From Watersipora subatra (Eukaryota; Bryozoa; Gymnolaemata; Cheilostomatida; Watersiporidae), in assembly GCF_963576615.1 (NCBI RefSeq), contig NC_088714.1, forward strand, positions 26,470,558 through 26,534,557: a stretch of 64,000 nucleotides of DNA, in the 5' to 3' direction. Made by a program: the position numbers and the translations under genes. Positions 10,764 to 37,500 of this stretch are shown piece after piece; positions within the stretch are counted from its first letter, which is position 1; the number at the start of each line of letters is the position of its first letter. The notes below the pieces were generated by a model. The model searched no databases and was not told the origin of the DNA. It saw only the letters and a program-made list of their open reading frames with translations.

Positions 10764-12498
10764 CACAAGTACATAACACAGCTAACTTACAATTAACCAA
10801 CAATAACCTAGAGCAGTGTAATACATTATAAATTATGATATTCTACTGTTTTTTCTCCTAGTTGCCTAATGAGGCAAAAATTTTGATATACAAATGCTGG
10901 TTAAAGACTAAAATTATCTGAGGCGCACCACTCGTTTTTACTCTGGTGCGTACTAATGAAGAAGCGGTAAGAGGTAACTGCAAATCATTTTACATTTGGG
11001 CATCAGTGGGTACTTATCAATGCGCAGTTGTGATTTTATTAGTCGTGTTCACAACCTTGATACATGCTAATGTTACTCTAGTAACATAATCATTCAAGAT
11101 TTATAAATGCTTATAATATAAGAAGTTAAATGAACTCCTAACATTAAAAATAAACATCAATACACAGTGCATAGGCCTATGATGCGGTGCAAAACGCTAA
11201 CCAAATTGATGTGATACCGTTTGCTGATTGTTTGCTGCCAGATGGAGAAGAGTGCTTTTCATCTGCCAATACACATGGAAATAGGGACATGACTAGAACA
11301 AGGTAACTAATAAATTAAAGCATGACGAGTCGGCTTCACGGAGATACGGGCAAAATAGTATAATTCGAATAACTTTCCAGCTACACAGGTGTTCGAGCAA
11401 CCTTCCATCGGCCTTTGTTAGTAGGTTGATCTCTTCAACATATTCGTTTTAAAAGCATGCAAATTCAACAACAAAAATTCTAGACGTACCGGTTTTGATT
11501 TAGTCTTTGGTCTTTTGTATAGGCACTCGACGACATCGGTCTCGAGTTAGCCTCTTGTAAATTCTTGAGGCTACGCGATTTTCTCATAGTTGTTTGGACA
11601 ACTCCTCAGTTCGCCTGGCTGGCCAACAAGGCTCACGGTTACCCATACCGTATCTTCTTCAGAGTGTTGTAATGATAACCTGGTGCCGATTCCCACACAA
11701 CAGTAAACTTACGCAACATCAACAGGTAATTTCACTGCATTAGTGCATGTAGTTACAAGCAACGCGATTTGATATCAATTAATCATGACATAATGTCACC
11801 ACAGCCTTTAGTTTGACTGGACACTCACAACAGTCAATAAAAGTGAAGTACAGTACTTGAAAAAGTGTTTTAGATTTGATCTTTTACAATTACCACAAAA
11901 GACAATATTGTCATTAAACTGCACAACTGCCAAAAAGCTGATGTTAACCTTGGATGGTATAAAGAGAGATTTGGATTTTTGCTACTGTACAAAAATTAGT
12001 TGTAATGTAACTGGCAATGGTCCAGCATAAAAATCATATTCATGTATATGAAATTACATGAATTCATACATACAGTTTACTACTCCATGAAGAAACACAA
12101 AGCTGCGAGCATTGACACACTAAGTTTGGCTTTAAAAAACCCATAATTATTCCTGACTAAAATACCAGCAATGATACGGTAAACACATTGCCATTTCAAG
12201 GATTAGATTGAAAGTTGTAAAACTTACAGCAAAGTGTTTTTTAGGTAACAAATGTTAGATCTTTCAATGTGAAAGATTAAAAAGTGATTCATGATTTCAC
12301 ATTTTCTGTGAGGTTTGGCAAAACCATATTAACAAAGTTACTAGTGGGTTAGTAGATTCTAGCTGCTGCCTCCAACAGGCAGGCAGGTGCTTGCAGCAGT
12401 TTTGTCTGTATCTTTCTTTCACAGCAAATGCAAGGTGATACTGTTGGCTATAGTATTACAAAACCGAAATAAATCTCATTCCTCAACAGTTGACAGAT
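10764..12498. other. Region between NRDE2 and KAT5, no exon supported
   Basis: Expected site of the NRDE2 promoter and first exon. One minus-strand candidate, 11490-11536, has an ATG and a gtacgt donor but ends in phase 2, whereas NRDE2 exon A needs phase 1. Otherwise unremarkable AT-rich DNA. Confidence 0.35.
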
Positions 12499-12504
12499 TT
12501 TATT
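12499..12504 (-). terminator. Candidate KAT5 polyadenylation signal
   Basis: AATAAA on the minus strand (tttatt as printed), about 180 bp after the KAT5 stop codon and the first such hexamer seen downstream. Confidence 0.5.
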
Positions 12505-12683
12505 TAGCTATACATCAGAGTTGTGGTATAAAGATCACATTCTGTGTCAGAGGCAGACAACTCTAAAAACAACTCAATTTTCAAACTGTAAGCTATCACG
12601 GTTTAAACTATACAGACAAATCAGATCTGTGGCTTCATTGATTGACATTTCCATCTTCAGGAAGGGTGGCCGATGCCTATCCC

Positions 12684-24473
<11,790 letters not shown>

Positions 24474-25395
24474 TTATAATTATCGTGATATATAATGGTG
24501 AGTGGTTAATCGTTAATGACTAAAATTTACCCCAGAATTCATAAAATTCGCAAATAAGCAAACTCTTGTTAATAAGAGATACCTTTATTCGCGCCCCTCG
24601 TCAATTGATGTCTTCTGTAAATTCGGATGAAATTTTAGCAATTTGATCAATGCGTCTGATTATTCGCACGACTCATGGCTCAACAAACTCGAGCTAATAA
24701 TTTGTCAAGAATAAACAACTCCAAATAAATCATAGTTATTGCTGTAACTTACCAGTATCTCGTGTCAAGCAGCTTGCCAGATTTTGTGGGCACTTAGCAT
24801 TGCATATACAGACAGTCTGGTGAATCTACCGGTGTTTGCTGCACTATAATCACTAAACACTTGTTACTGATTTTCTGCAAAGCTACAGAATTATTCAATC
24901 CTTAAACTTACGGCACTTCAGAAAAAATGTTACATTAGCAAAAAAACTAACAACTAATATTCACTTCACAATTTGCAGAATAAAAACCTTCTGAAATTGA
25001 CAATCAACCATATAAACTGCTCATTTTTTCTGTTTGTTGCAACAATTAAAAAAACAGGTCTACATTGAAGCTTCGACAAACTGGCTAAACTGCCCAGTTG
25101 TTTTATAGCTAACAGAATTTACTTTGAGCTAAACAAATAGATAAAACAGAATTAAGGACTACAACATTTGGTTCTTTTTCAATCTTATGATAATTGAAAC
25201 ACTTAAAAATGGAAACGAAATGAAGTTCATACTTTCCTGGAATATATTTAGTACTAATAAATACAAGATTTCAGGGTTGATGAAGCTTTTGTGACATAGA
25301 GAACGACATTCATTCATCGCAATATGCTCAGTTAATTGACTAGATACTACAAGACAAGAAGCAAGAATAAATAAAATAATAAAAAGTATTGAAAA
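24474..25395. other. Gap between RALBP1 stop and KAT5 start
   Basis: 922 bp holding the RALBP1 3' UTR and the KAT5 promoter and 5' UTR; both genes are on the minus strand. The only minus-strand AATAAA seen is at 24594-24599, about 800 bp after the RALBP1 stop. No TATA box or CpG-rich promoter is obvious. Confidence 0.6.
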
Positions 25396-25524
25396 CTAAA
25401 TAAGACTCTGTTCCTCTGCCTGGTTACTTAGCATCTGCTGTTGAAGAAGGCGGATCTGTATCTTGACATTCACACAGCCCATTCTCTCCTCGTGAATCTT
25501 CTTTACTGTCTCCGCATTCTCAGC
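25396..25524 (-). CDS. RALBP1: RALBP1 last exon
   Basis: Acceptor gtacttgtag. Encodes the end of the coiled coil, I-H-E-E-R-M and I-R-L-L-Q-Q-Q, like H-E-E-R-E and L-R-L-L-Q-M-Q in vertebrates, then stops after E-Q-S-L-I. The longer vertebrate tail is absent. Confidence 0.9.
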   Translation of the reverse strand, partial: AENAETVKKIHEERMGCVNVKIQIRLLQQQMLSNQAEEQSLI

Positions 25525-28500
25525 CTACAAGTACGTATAATAAAATTATGCCTGGTATGGGAATATCGGCTGCGAAACCCTGTCGACATTCTTGCACAGA
25601 AAACCACTGTTGCGTGAGGCTCGGCAGCTTGTGTTACAATGAAGCCATGCTGATGATGATCACATGGACCTGTCATGGGATGTTAGGAAAATCCTAGATG
25701 TTCAAAAAGTTCATGGATTGACACCTGTGATATGTCAGTCTGTGACAAGTTCAGTCTGATACGCCTGTGGAAAAGCCAATTGGGACTTTTTTAGCACTCT
25801 ACATGCTTTGGACGTAGCACAGGAGTAATAGTGGTTGGTTGTCTCCTTAACACCATCACTGGTCCTTCTATGGCCCGAAATGCCACCACTGATCATAAGT
25901 TGGCCCCTTAACAATTGAAGCACAGCTGCTCGAGTTATGACATGTCAAGGTCATTTTGAAAATGGCTACTCTCAACAAAAAACTGAAGTTGCTAAGCATG
26001 ATTTCCATGTTGGCCAAAGCATCCTAGCTACAATCTCATCCTGAAAAGGGATGACCTTCATCTATACAAGTTCTTAATAAGTTTTTAACAAGTTTTGTCA
26101 GCAGCTTCTTGAGAGAATATGCGGGTGATTTATAGTTCCATGCAGTCTAGTGATGATGTAACTTTGAAAACATCATTTTCCAACCTACATCAACGACCTT
26201 GGCAGAATAGACTTATAACTCAAGCCTCTGCCTTACAGTAAAAGATTAGTATGAGCTGCTAAAAATCAGGACATCGCTACTTTGGACAAAGAGCTTTCGT
26301 TTTTTCACATTTTAGCACAATCTAAGTTTGTATTTGTCTCCCTTGCTCAATATTACACTCAAAAGCTTTCAACTTTTTTTTGGTTAAATTGTATTTTATC
26401 CAAGATGAAAAAGCAAAAATTAACAAAATAATGTCTATATTATTATTTTTAGATTGAACACAGAGAACTAACTTCTTGCTTGCACAACATTTAAATGTTT
26501 CCTTATAAAACAATAAAAGACTGTTTTGCGCATGACTTTGCCGACGTTTGAATTTTTTTTGACATACAATACAAATTGACATACAATATAAATTGACATA
26601 CAATATAAATTGACATACATAATACGAATTGACATACATAATACGAATTGACATACAATACGAATTGACATATAATATAAATTGACATACAATATAAATT
26701 GACATACATAATACAAATTGACATACATAATACAAATTGACATACATAATACGAATTGACATACGATACAAATTGGCATAAAATATAAATTGACAAACAT
26801 AATACGAATTGACATACATAATACGAATTGACATACAATACGAATTGACAGACATAATACGAATTGGCATACATAATACGAATTGACATACAATATGAAT
26901 TGACATACAATACGAATTGACATACATAATACGAATTGACATACAATGCGAATTGACATACATAATACGCAACAATCATAGCAATCAACATAAACTCGAA
27001 TTCTTTATCAACTCTCAACAACAAAAATTCAACTCAGTATCAAGTCATCCACATTTTCATCAGTATTAAAGTCTTTTCATTTACTAATATGAAAAAGTCA
27101 CAGACATCTGAAGACAACAGATATCCAAATTGCTATGACTTCTGCGAACTAATTTTCTTTAAACTAAAAACTAAAAAAACTGAACTTTTAAAACTAAATT
27201 AATATGCTAAAGATTAGGTAGTAGGAGCTAAATACAAGCTGTTTATTTTGCTACTTATACATTTCCTTCATACTGAGTCTGATAGACAAGCGTTATCTGT
27301 GTCAATCTTGAACAGCATGACACAGCATATTAATAATAACAACTCAGGTGGAGATGACTCTCAACTTAGATGACAGACAAAGCAAAGTGAATCTAATACT
27401 ATACTATTAAAATGAAACCTCGAGTCTGTTGTTCTGTTCAGTGATAGCGTAGAGCTCTGAGACAAGATTGTCGAGTTCGGTAAGCGCCACATCCTCATCC
27501 TCAGGATCGGTATCTGATGTCGACGTGTAGTACTCGTCATCAGAAGACATCGCCTCTGACGAGTGTCCTGAACAGTTAAGAGAGAGTAAATCTAACTAGA
27601 TACAGTCAAACTTCAACTTAAGATCAATATACTAAAAATCATTTTCTAACAGTATTTAAAAAATAATTTAAAATTTAACCAAATTTCAAATTTGATCAAG
27701 CATTTGCACTGCTTTCCAATTTCTCACCTAATGACTGAATTAACAACACAGACTGAGAATACACCATAACATACCGCCATGTTAGTACTGTGATGTACAT
27801 TTTGAGAGCTTTGTATCACAAAAGAAAAACGGTAGCTGTTTCATGAAAAAATTGTTCTAAAATGAACATCGAGGCATGTTATAACTGACCAAAAGTTGTT
27901 ATGGAAGGAAACTCGACCACTAGACTGAAGCCTTTGAAGCGCACGTATCACAACATAAGCGCATCAAGTTTTCACTGACCGATTGTATGGCTTCAGACTT
28001 GAGACCATTTTTAACAACTTAACAGCTATAAAACTGAATTCACTAATTATATTTAAATTAATGCTGCTCTAGGTATTTCCAGTTATAACTTTGCATTAAT
28101 CCAAATTTAACAATTACATAATTTTTACTAGAATCTTTGCTATAAAATGAGTCCTGTCAGTCGTAAGCTTAAAAAAAGAAAATGTATCATACAGGATACA
28201 AATTTTCAACTTTCAGCATGGTAAACTAACACTCTAACAACTGCACCAAGTGGGTGATACAGATACACAGTGTAATTTAGACTAACATGCGCTATAGTTT
28301 GAATGAAGTCGATTTATATATTTTGGGTCATGTTTGCCTTTTCTCTTTCCCTTGACAACTGTCCTATTTCAAGAAATTTTTGACATCCATATGTTGAAAA
28401 TTACAATCGCAAATCAAGACAAGTATTTTCTCAAAATTAAAAGGTTGACTGGCTGCACACAAGTTCCTGAACTGTTTGTAGCAAATAAAAAAAAATGGAT

Positions 28501-31500
28501 TGAATCCAAAACTGGCATAAACAACGAAAACATTTAAAAAATATCAGCAGAAAACAATTGTGATGCAACATACTACCATTAAAGTCTCTCAGTGTTTGTG
28601 TAAAAATTTGTGTGTAGAGGTGATCGTAAATCGTGGTTTACGTTTATTTTAGAATTGAACTCCAAAATTTATTGTGCTTAAAACAAATTGAGCATGACTC
28701 CATCTGTTCCTTTCAGCTGTTCTAATTTTGGGCGCTGCGATTGAGTCACTGCCTGACTACCTCTACTCACCGAGAGTAGTGATAGACCTGAGCTCCTCGT
28801 ACTCAGCTATCTCTTCATGCAGTCTATCTATTTCTATGACTTCTGTGTCTATTTTCTGCTTCAGCTCGTCCTCTGTTACCAAGAAACAGGCTATCCATGC
28901 AGCTCAATCAGGATAATCATGCAGAAGGGTAACATGTGTATAATCATACAAAACTTCAGCATTTGTATAATTATACAGTCACACGCAAGTGTCGCTTTTG
29001 TGTAGTCATACAATCATAAAAAGTATAGCGTTTGCATCACAGGTGTCCTTTAGCTGGATATTGCCGAAGCTGGGCCGTAGTCTACACACACAAAAAAACA
29101 ACAAAGGTCCATGTAGTTATGAGCAAAAACAAAAGTATCCACCCAAGTATTTCACCAAGCCGATGAGAAGCACACACAAAAACTAAACCAATCGACAGAG
29201 CCACCCATCATGTCAAAATATTCCAAGTTTCAAGCCATGTCTTGCACAACTCACCTTATGGTTTATCAAAACTTGTCCCAAAGTCCCTATTAATTTGAGA
29301 CTGTCCAATTGCTGTTTTAGAAATGGTCACCGCGAGCCTAACCTAACGTCCTGATTCAACATCTCAGTAACTATCGGGGCATTGCTGAGTGCTCCCAAAC
29401 TTTTTGATTCCCTCTTTTAGCAATTCCCCGATAGTTACGTGAGATGTTGAATCAGGACGTTAGGTTAGGCTAGCGGCGACCATTTCTAAAACAGCAATTG
29501 GACAGTCTCAAATTAATAGGGACTTTGGGACAAGTTTTGATAAACCAAAAGGTGAGTTGTGCAAGACATGACTTGAAACTTGGAATATTTTGACATGATG
29601 GGTGGCTCTGTCGATTGGTTTAGTTTTTGTGAGAGCTGCTTATCGGATTGGTGAGATATTTGGGTGGATGCTTTTGTTTTTGCTCATAACTACATGGACC
29701 TTTGTTGTTTTTTTGTGTGTGTAGACTACGGCCCGGCCTCGGCAATATCCCGCTAAAGGACACCTGTGGTTTGCATAGCCATGCAATAAGACACAAGTGT
29801 AGTATTTGTAGAGTCATATAGCTATACAGAAGCGCAATGTTTGTACCGTAATACATACACGCAGAAGTGGAGCATTTGTACAGTCACACAGTCATATATA
29901 AGTGTAGTTTTTGCGTTTAGCATACTTATAGCAATGAGTTCCTCTTCCTCCCAAATTAGTTGAGCCTCTTCCGCAATGAGCAACCTGAGTTCATCATCTT
30001 CTGCTATATTATAAACATCGTTGCCCTCTATTATGCTTTCTGTAACAATGAAAAGTTGATCCTATACATCGCAAACTTAACTTATACAGCACATTGAAAG
30101 GAAAACAAGATGGCAAGGTGAGACAACTACTGACCAAGCTGATTTACATCCGCTGCATGTAGCTTCTCGGGAATGAGAAGAATTGCGTCATCAGCCTTAA
30201 CTTCTGATTGGGTAGGTTGCTTCTGTTCAGCCTGTGATTGGTTGGACAAATCAATTGGCTGTTCTATGAGAACTTTGGATAGTGCATCAGCGCCTTCTCC
30301 CATCTCGGAGTGTTCAGATCTTTCCTGGTCCTGTGAGTATATTGCAACGATAACATGAACAGCAAAAAACCAGCCATCTTGAATTAAGTAGGTAAAGAAA
30401 CGATGGATACCAACATGGCATGTTAAAAGCTCCCAACATATCTGATAACAGGCTCTATAAAAACAAAATCTCTCTATAAAAACTGACTCTTTCTATAAAA
30501 ACTGACTCTCTCTATAAAAACTAACTCTCTCTATAAAAAACTGACTCTATATGTAAAAACTGACTCTCTCTATAAAAACTGACTCTCTCTATAAAAACTG
30601 ACTCTATATGTGAAAACTGACTCTCTCTATAAAAACTGACTCTATATGTGAAAACTGACTCTATATGTGAAAACTGACTCTATATGTGAAAACTGACTCT
30701 ATATGTGAAAACTGACTCTATATGTGAAAACTGACTCTCTCTATAAAAACTAACTCTCTCTATAAAAAACTGACTCTATATGTAAAAACTGACTCTATAT
30801 GTGAAAACTGACTCTATATGTGAAAACTGACTCTATATGTGAAAACTGACTCTATATGTGAAAACTGACTCTCTCTATAAAAACTGACTCTATATGTGAA
30901 AACTGACTCTGTATGTGAAAACTGACTCTCTCTATAAAAACTGACTCTCTCTATAAAAACTGACTCTATATGTGAAAACTGACTCTCTCTATAAAAACTG
31001 ACTCTATATGTGAAAACTGACTCTATATGTGAAAACTGACTCTCTCTCTATAAAAACTGACTCTATATGTGAAAACTGACTCTATATGTGAAAACTGACT
31101 CTATATGTGAAAACTGACTCTCTCTATAAAAACTAACTCTCTCTATAAAAAACTGACTCTATATGTAAAAACTGACTCTATATGTGAAAACTGACTCTAT
31201 ATGTGAAAACTGACTCTATATGTGAAAACTGACTCTCTCTATAAAAACTGACTCTATATGTGAAAACTGACTCTATATGTGAAAACTGACTCTCTCTATA
31301 AAAACTGACTCTATATGTGAAAACTGGCTCTATATGTGAAAACTGACTCTATATGTGAAAACTGACTCTCTCTATAAAAACTAACTCTCTCTATAAAAAA
31401 CTGACTCTATATGTAAAAACTGACTCTATATGTGAAAACTGACTCTATATGTGAAAACTGACTCTCTCTATAAAAACTGACTCTATATGTGAAAACTGAC

Positions 31501-34500
31501 TCAATATGTGAAAACTGACTGTATATGTGAAAACTGACTCTCTCTATAAAAACTGACTCTATATGTGAAAACTGACTCTGTATGTGAAAACTGACTCTCT
31601 CTATAAAAACTGACTCTCTCTATAAAAACTGACTCTATATGTGAAAACTGACTCTCTCTATAAAAACTGACTCTATATGTGAAAACTGACTCTATATGTG
31701 AAAACTGACTCTCTCTCTATAAAAACTGACTCTATATGTGAAAACTGACTCTATATGTGAAAACTGACTCTATATGTGAAAACTGACTCTCTCTATAAAA
31801 ACTAACTCTCTCTATAAAAAACTGACTCTATATGTAAAAACTGTCTATATGTGAAAACTGACTCTATATGTGAAAACTGACTCTATATGTGAAAACTGAC
31901 TCTATATGTGAAAACTGACTCTATATGTGAAAACTGACTCTCTCTATAAAAACTAACTCTCTCTATAAAAAACTGACTCTATATGTAAAAACTGACTCTA
32001 TATGTGAAAACTGACTCTATATGTGAAAACTGACTCTATATGTGAAAACTGACTCTATATGTGAAAACTGACTCTCTCTATAAAAACTGACTCTATATGT
32101 GAAAACTGACTCTATATGTGAAAACTGACTCTATATGTGAAAACTGACTCTCTCTATAAAAACTGACTCTATATGTGAAAACTGACTCTATATGTGAAAA
32201 CTGACCCTATGTGTGAAAACTGACTCTCTCTCTATACAAACTGACTCTATATGTGAAAACTGACTCTTTATGTGAAAACTGACTCTATATTGAAAACTGA
32301 CTCTATATTGAAAACTGACACTATATGTGAAAACTGACTCTCTCTATAAAAACTGACTCTATATGTGAAAACTGACTCTGTATGTGAAAACTGACTCTCT
32401 CTATAAAAACTGACTCTATATGTGAAAACTGACTCTATATGTGAAAACTGACTCTATATGTGAAAACTGACTCTAAAAAACTCTAGACTCTAAAACTAAA
32501 AACATGCATGAATAAAAAGTTTAAAAATACTGACTGAAAAACAGCCATTCTTGATAGCCATCGCTATATTAGAGCTAATTAACCCATGCTCTACTTAAAT
32601 GAACCAGTGCTTCCATTGGACAATTCCAAGATGTTCTAACACAAACACTGCGCAACTTTAATAATGATATTCTAATGTCACAGCTATTTTTTGTTGAGAT
32701 TTTTAAAATTACTAGATTATTTTTGTCCATTTAGGCTCACCAAAGAATTTAGTTGAACTTATTCTAAAATATTGCTGCGATCTATATTTCTAGTGTTATT
32801 TGCTACTAATAGTTCAGTTAGCTTGTGCGCTGCCAGTCAATATTTTAAAAGAATCCCTGCGTTACTGATTGTGTTGCTGATCAAGAGGAGTACTAAAAGG
32901 CTATCGGCAATATCAACAGGCAAATAACAGCGTGGTGATGATCACACATGAAGAGCCAAGAGCCAAGTATAAGTGCCCAGCGGGCAACTTACTTAAACTC
33001 CATTCTTATGAACGACTGCTGAAAATTTAAATTTTGCTCAGAAGACGAGATATATATATATATATCGTGTCGTAAAAAAAGAAACATCAACCTGGACAAA
33101 ATAAGTAACTTCAACCTATTCCAACACTCTAGTTATTATATAGATTTAATATAATAAATATATAAAGGCAAATATGTTTGTGTGTTTAAACCACGCCTCT
33201 AGAACCCTTTAAACCGCATATATTTTTGATCAGCAAGGTCAGGGGAAAGTTTGAGGCCAAGAAAAATTTTACAATTAGTATCGTGAAATTCATCAAACAA
33301 ATTCTTTTATCGCGGCGCATAATATTATTCCCAAATGGTATTTTTACACATTTGCTTGGTTATATTTTTAAATATCTTCCTCGGCCTGGGCAGCGTCGGG
33401 CACCTTTGCTAGTGTGTGTATATATATACATTAATATATATATATGATTTATATGATTGAAATATGTATATAAATATATATACTCCAATTTTCTTATATA
33501 TACAATATAAGGGTGATTGAAATAATGTACGCATTGACATAACTTGCTAAATATAAGATTTCACAAGTCAAAAATCATAAAAAATAAAAGAATGCACAAA
33601 AAACTTTGATTAAGCCCAATATTAACACTGTTTCCGGTTAAACTGTTAACCTACAGTATGCCTTTGCTGCTTATCAGTATTTGAAGACTGTCAGCAGGCA
33701 ACACTAACCTTTGAACAATTGTCAGCAATAAATCTAAAAATCTGTTGACATGAGTAGCAATGTTCATATAACGAGCGACAAGCTAAAACTCTCTTGTCAG
33801 CTACCAAACTTAATCTGCATCCTCGCACTTAACTTATGCCATAACTTAACGTATGTCATAACTTAACGTATGTCATAGCTTAACTTATGCCATAACTTAA
33901 CGTATGTCATAACTTAACGTATGTCATAACTTAATGTATGTCATAACTTAACTTATGTCATAACTTAACTTATGTCATAACTTAACTTATGTCATAACTT
34001 AACTTATGTCATAAATTAACTTATGTCATAATTTAACTATGTCATAACTTAACTTATGTCATAACTTAAATTATGTCATAACTTAACTTATGTCATAGTT
34101 TGACTTATGCTATAACTTAACTTATGTCATAACTTAACTTATGTCATAAATTAACTTATGTCATAACTTAACTATGTCATAACTTAACTTATGTCATAAC
34201 TTAAATTATGTCATAACTTCACTTATGTCATAGCTTGACTCATGCTATAACTTAACTTATGTCATAGCTTGACTTATGCTATAACTTAACTTATGTCATA
34301 ACTTAACTTATGTCATGACTTACCTAATGTCATAACTTAACTTACGTCATAACTTAATTTGTCATAACTTAACTTATGCTATAACTTAACTTATGTCATA
34401 GTTTAACTTATGTCATAACTTAATTTGTCGTAACTTAACTTATGTCATAACTTAACTTACGTCATAACTTAACTTGTCATAACTTAACTTATGCTATAAC

Positions 34501-37500
34501 TTAACTTATGTCATAACTTAACTTGTTCTAACTTAACTTATGTCATAACTTAACTTATGTCATAACTTAACTTATGTCATAACATAACTTATATCATAAC
34601 TTGACTTATGCCATAACTTAACTTATGTTTAGCGCATGTCGATTTAACATGCACTAAATCCAACATACCTAGAATGCTACCAAACTGGATCACTTGACTG
34701 CAATCACGCACCAAAAAATTTAGCAGAAGCAATGCATTGCTTATAAATAACAGACGTCTTCTCCTTCCAAAAAATTAGCAGAAGAAGTCAGGACAACTCC
34801 AACAACACTGTTAATACCATTAGCTTTCAAGTATAATGAAAATAGCAGTTGGTGAGAAGGTTTTTGTTATCTGAAAGTCATCAGGTTGAAACCCAGTTCA
34901 ACTATGATTCAAATTTGATTTCTAATATTCAAATGCACATAAATTAGTTTTATCACCATAAACCTCTATTCTTTAGAGACTAACATCTATTTCCATAGAT
35001 ATTAGGTTGTATATACAACCGATAGGATTCGGTTTTTAGTCAGGTTTTACAACATTTTATTGAGACATACCCTAATAAATAGTATCAGCAACACCAAGTC
35101 TTCATTTTATTGTTTTCTGCATTTTTGGCACATCAAAGTCAACTTGAAGGTCATATTGGACTACGTTTAGGTGAAACATTGTGTTAATCCTATGTTGGTA
35201 AACAGAGACTTTTATGTAAAGTACCAAAATTTCAGAGCATTTGAAGCATGAGTTCCTTTCTAACTGTCTAAAATGTACATAAAGAGTTAACCAGAGGTCA
35301 AAAAACAATTACACTTTCAGCCACCAATTGAGCATTATTGACTGGAGCAGCTAAGCAATGAATACACAGTGTTTGAACCTTACTTATAAAACAAACATGC
35401 AGAAATTGCTCAAAAAAGTGCGATTTAATCACAAGCTAGCGTTGTTATCGCACTTTTTGGAGCTGATTTTTCTTGGCACTCAGCCTAGTAAACATCCTGT
35501 AACAAGCTACGAGCAATGTTAAATAACTTATCTACCTTTCATAAAAGACTGAGATTATTTTGAAGGCTGAATTTAGATAATAATGGGTTTTAAGAGACCC
35601 ATCTCTGGTCATTCTAAATCGGACTAAACAACCCTAACTTCCAGTCCTAAAGCTAGGTTACATCACGTATTTAGGAGTGGAGCGTGTTCTGTCGATTGTG
35701 TTGTTTTCAACACCGATATTGAAGCGGTTTGAAAAAGCCTTCATGTTTTTGAAAGTTAGTGGACCAATCTTTATTTTGAGTACAAAATCGGAATCAGCGT
35801 GCCTGATTTACTTATAAGAAATGATGAAAGCTGTACATGGCAGTTATGGTTTAACCTAAAATTGGTTAAACTAATGTAACTAATATGTATGTCAGCTAGG
35901 CTTAACCTGTAATCAGTTAAACTAATGTAACTAATATATATGTCAACTAGGCTTAACCTGTAATCAGTTAAACTAATGTAACTAATATATATGTCAACTA
36001 AACTTAACCTGTAATCAGTTAAACTAATGTAACTAATATATATATCAGTTAGGCTTAACCTGTAATCAGTTAAACAAATGTAACTAATATATATGTCAAC
36101 TAGACTTAACCTGTAATCAGTTAAACTAATGTAACTAATATATATATCAACTAGACTTAATCTGTAATCAGTTAAATTAATGTAACTAATATATATGTCA
36201 ACTAAACTTAACCTGTAATCAGTTAAACTAATGTAACTAATATATATGTCAGCTAAGCTTAACCTGTAATCAGTTAAACAAATGTAACTAATATATATGT
36301 CAACTAAACTTAACCTGTAATCAGTTAAACTAATGTAACTAATATATATATCAGTTAGGCTTAACCTGTAATCAGTTAAACAAATGTAACTAATATATAT
36401 GTCAACTAGACTTAACCTGTAATCAGTTAAACTAATGTAACTAATATATATATCAACTAAACTTAACCTGTAATCAGTTAAACTAATGTAACTAATATAT
36501 ATATCAACTAGACTTAATCTGTAATCAGTTAAATTAATGTAACTAATATATATGTCAGCTAAGCTTAATATGTAATCAGTTAAATTAATGTAACTAATAT
36601 ATATGTCAGCTAGACTTAACCTGTAATCAGTTAAACTAATGTAACTAATATATATGTCAACTAAACTTAACCTGTAATCAGTTAAACTAATGTAACTAAT
36701 ATATATGTCAGCTAGGCTTAACCTGTAATCAGTTAAACTAATGTAACTAATATATATATCAACTAGACTTAATCTGTAATCAGTTAAATTAATGTAACTA
36801 ATATATATGTCAACTAAACTTAACCTGTAATCAGTTAAACTAATGTAACTAATATATATATCAGTTAGGCTTAACCTGTAATCAGTTAAACAAATGTAAC
36901 TAATATATATGTCAGCTAGGCTTAACCTGTAATCAGTTAAACTAATGTAACTAATATATATATCAGCTAGGCTTAACCTGTAATCAGTTAAACTAATGTA
37001 ACTAATATATATATCAACTAGACTTAATCTGTAATCAGTTAAATTAATGTAACTAATATATATGTCAGCTAAGCTTAATATGTAATCAGTTAAATTAATG
37101 TAACTAATATATATGTCAGCTAGACTTAACCTGTAATCAGTTAAACTAATGTAACTAATATATATGTCAGCTAGGCTTAACCTGTAATCAGTTAAACTAA
37201 TGTAACTAATATATATCAACTAGACTTAATCTGTAATCAGTTAAATTAATGTAACTAATATATATGTCAGCTAAGCTTAATATGTAATCAGTTAAATTAA
37301 TGTAACTAATATATATGTCAGCTAGACTTAACCTGTAATCAGTTAAACTAATGTAACTAATATATATGTCAACTAAACTTAACCTGTAATCAGTTAAACT
37401 AATGTAACTAATATATATGTCAGCTAGGCTTAACCTGTAATCAGTTAAACTAATGTAACTAATATATATGTCAGCTAGGCTTAATCTGTAATCAGTTAAA

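Noticed and set aside
11490..11536. Candidate NRDE2 first exon with ATG and gtacgt donor
   Set aside because: Ends in phase 2, but NRDE2 exon A requires phase 1.
26322..27024. Three overlapping minus frames of 163-217 codons
   Set aside because: All are readings of a 17/19-bp minisatellite in different frames.
28989..29856. Two similar peptides on opposite strands (29065-29186 and 29620-29740)
   Set aside because: They are the two arms of the fold-back element read in opposite directions.
30455..34628. CRISPR-like regular repeats
   Set aside because: Units are directly adjacent without unique spacers, in an animal gene intron; they are satellites.
35771..37219. 482-codon minus-strand open frame
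   Set aside because: It is the 51-bp satellite read in its 17-codon frame; the ATG arises from a 2-bp deletion, and the frame lies inside a RALBP1 intron.
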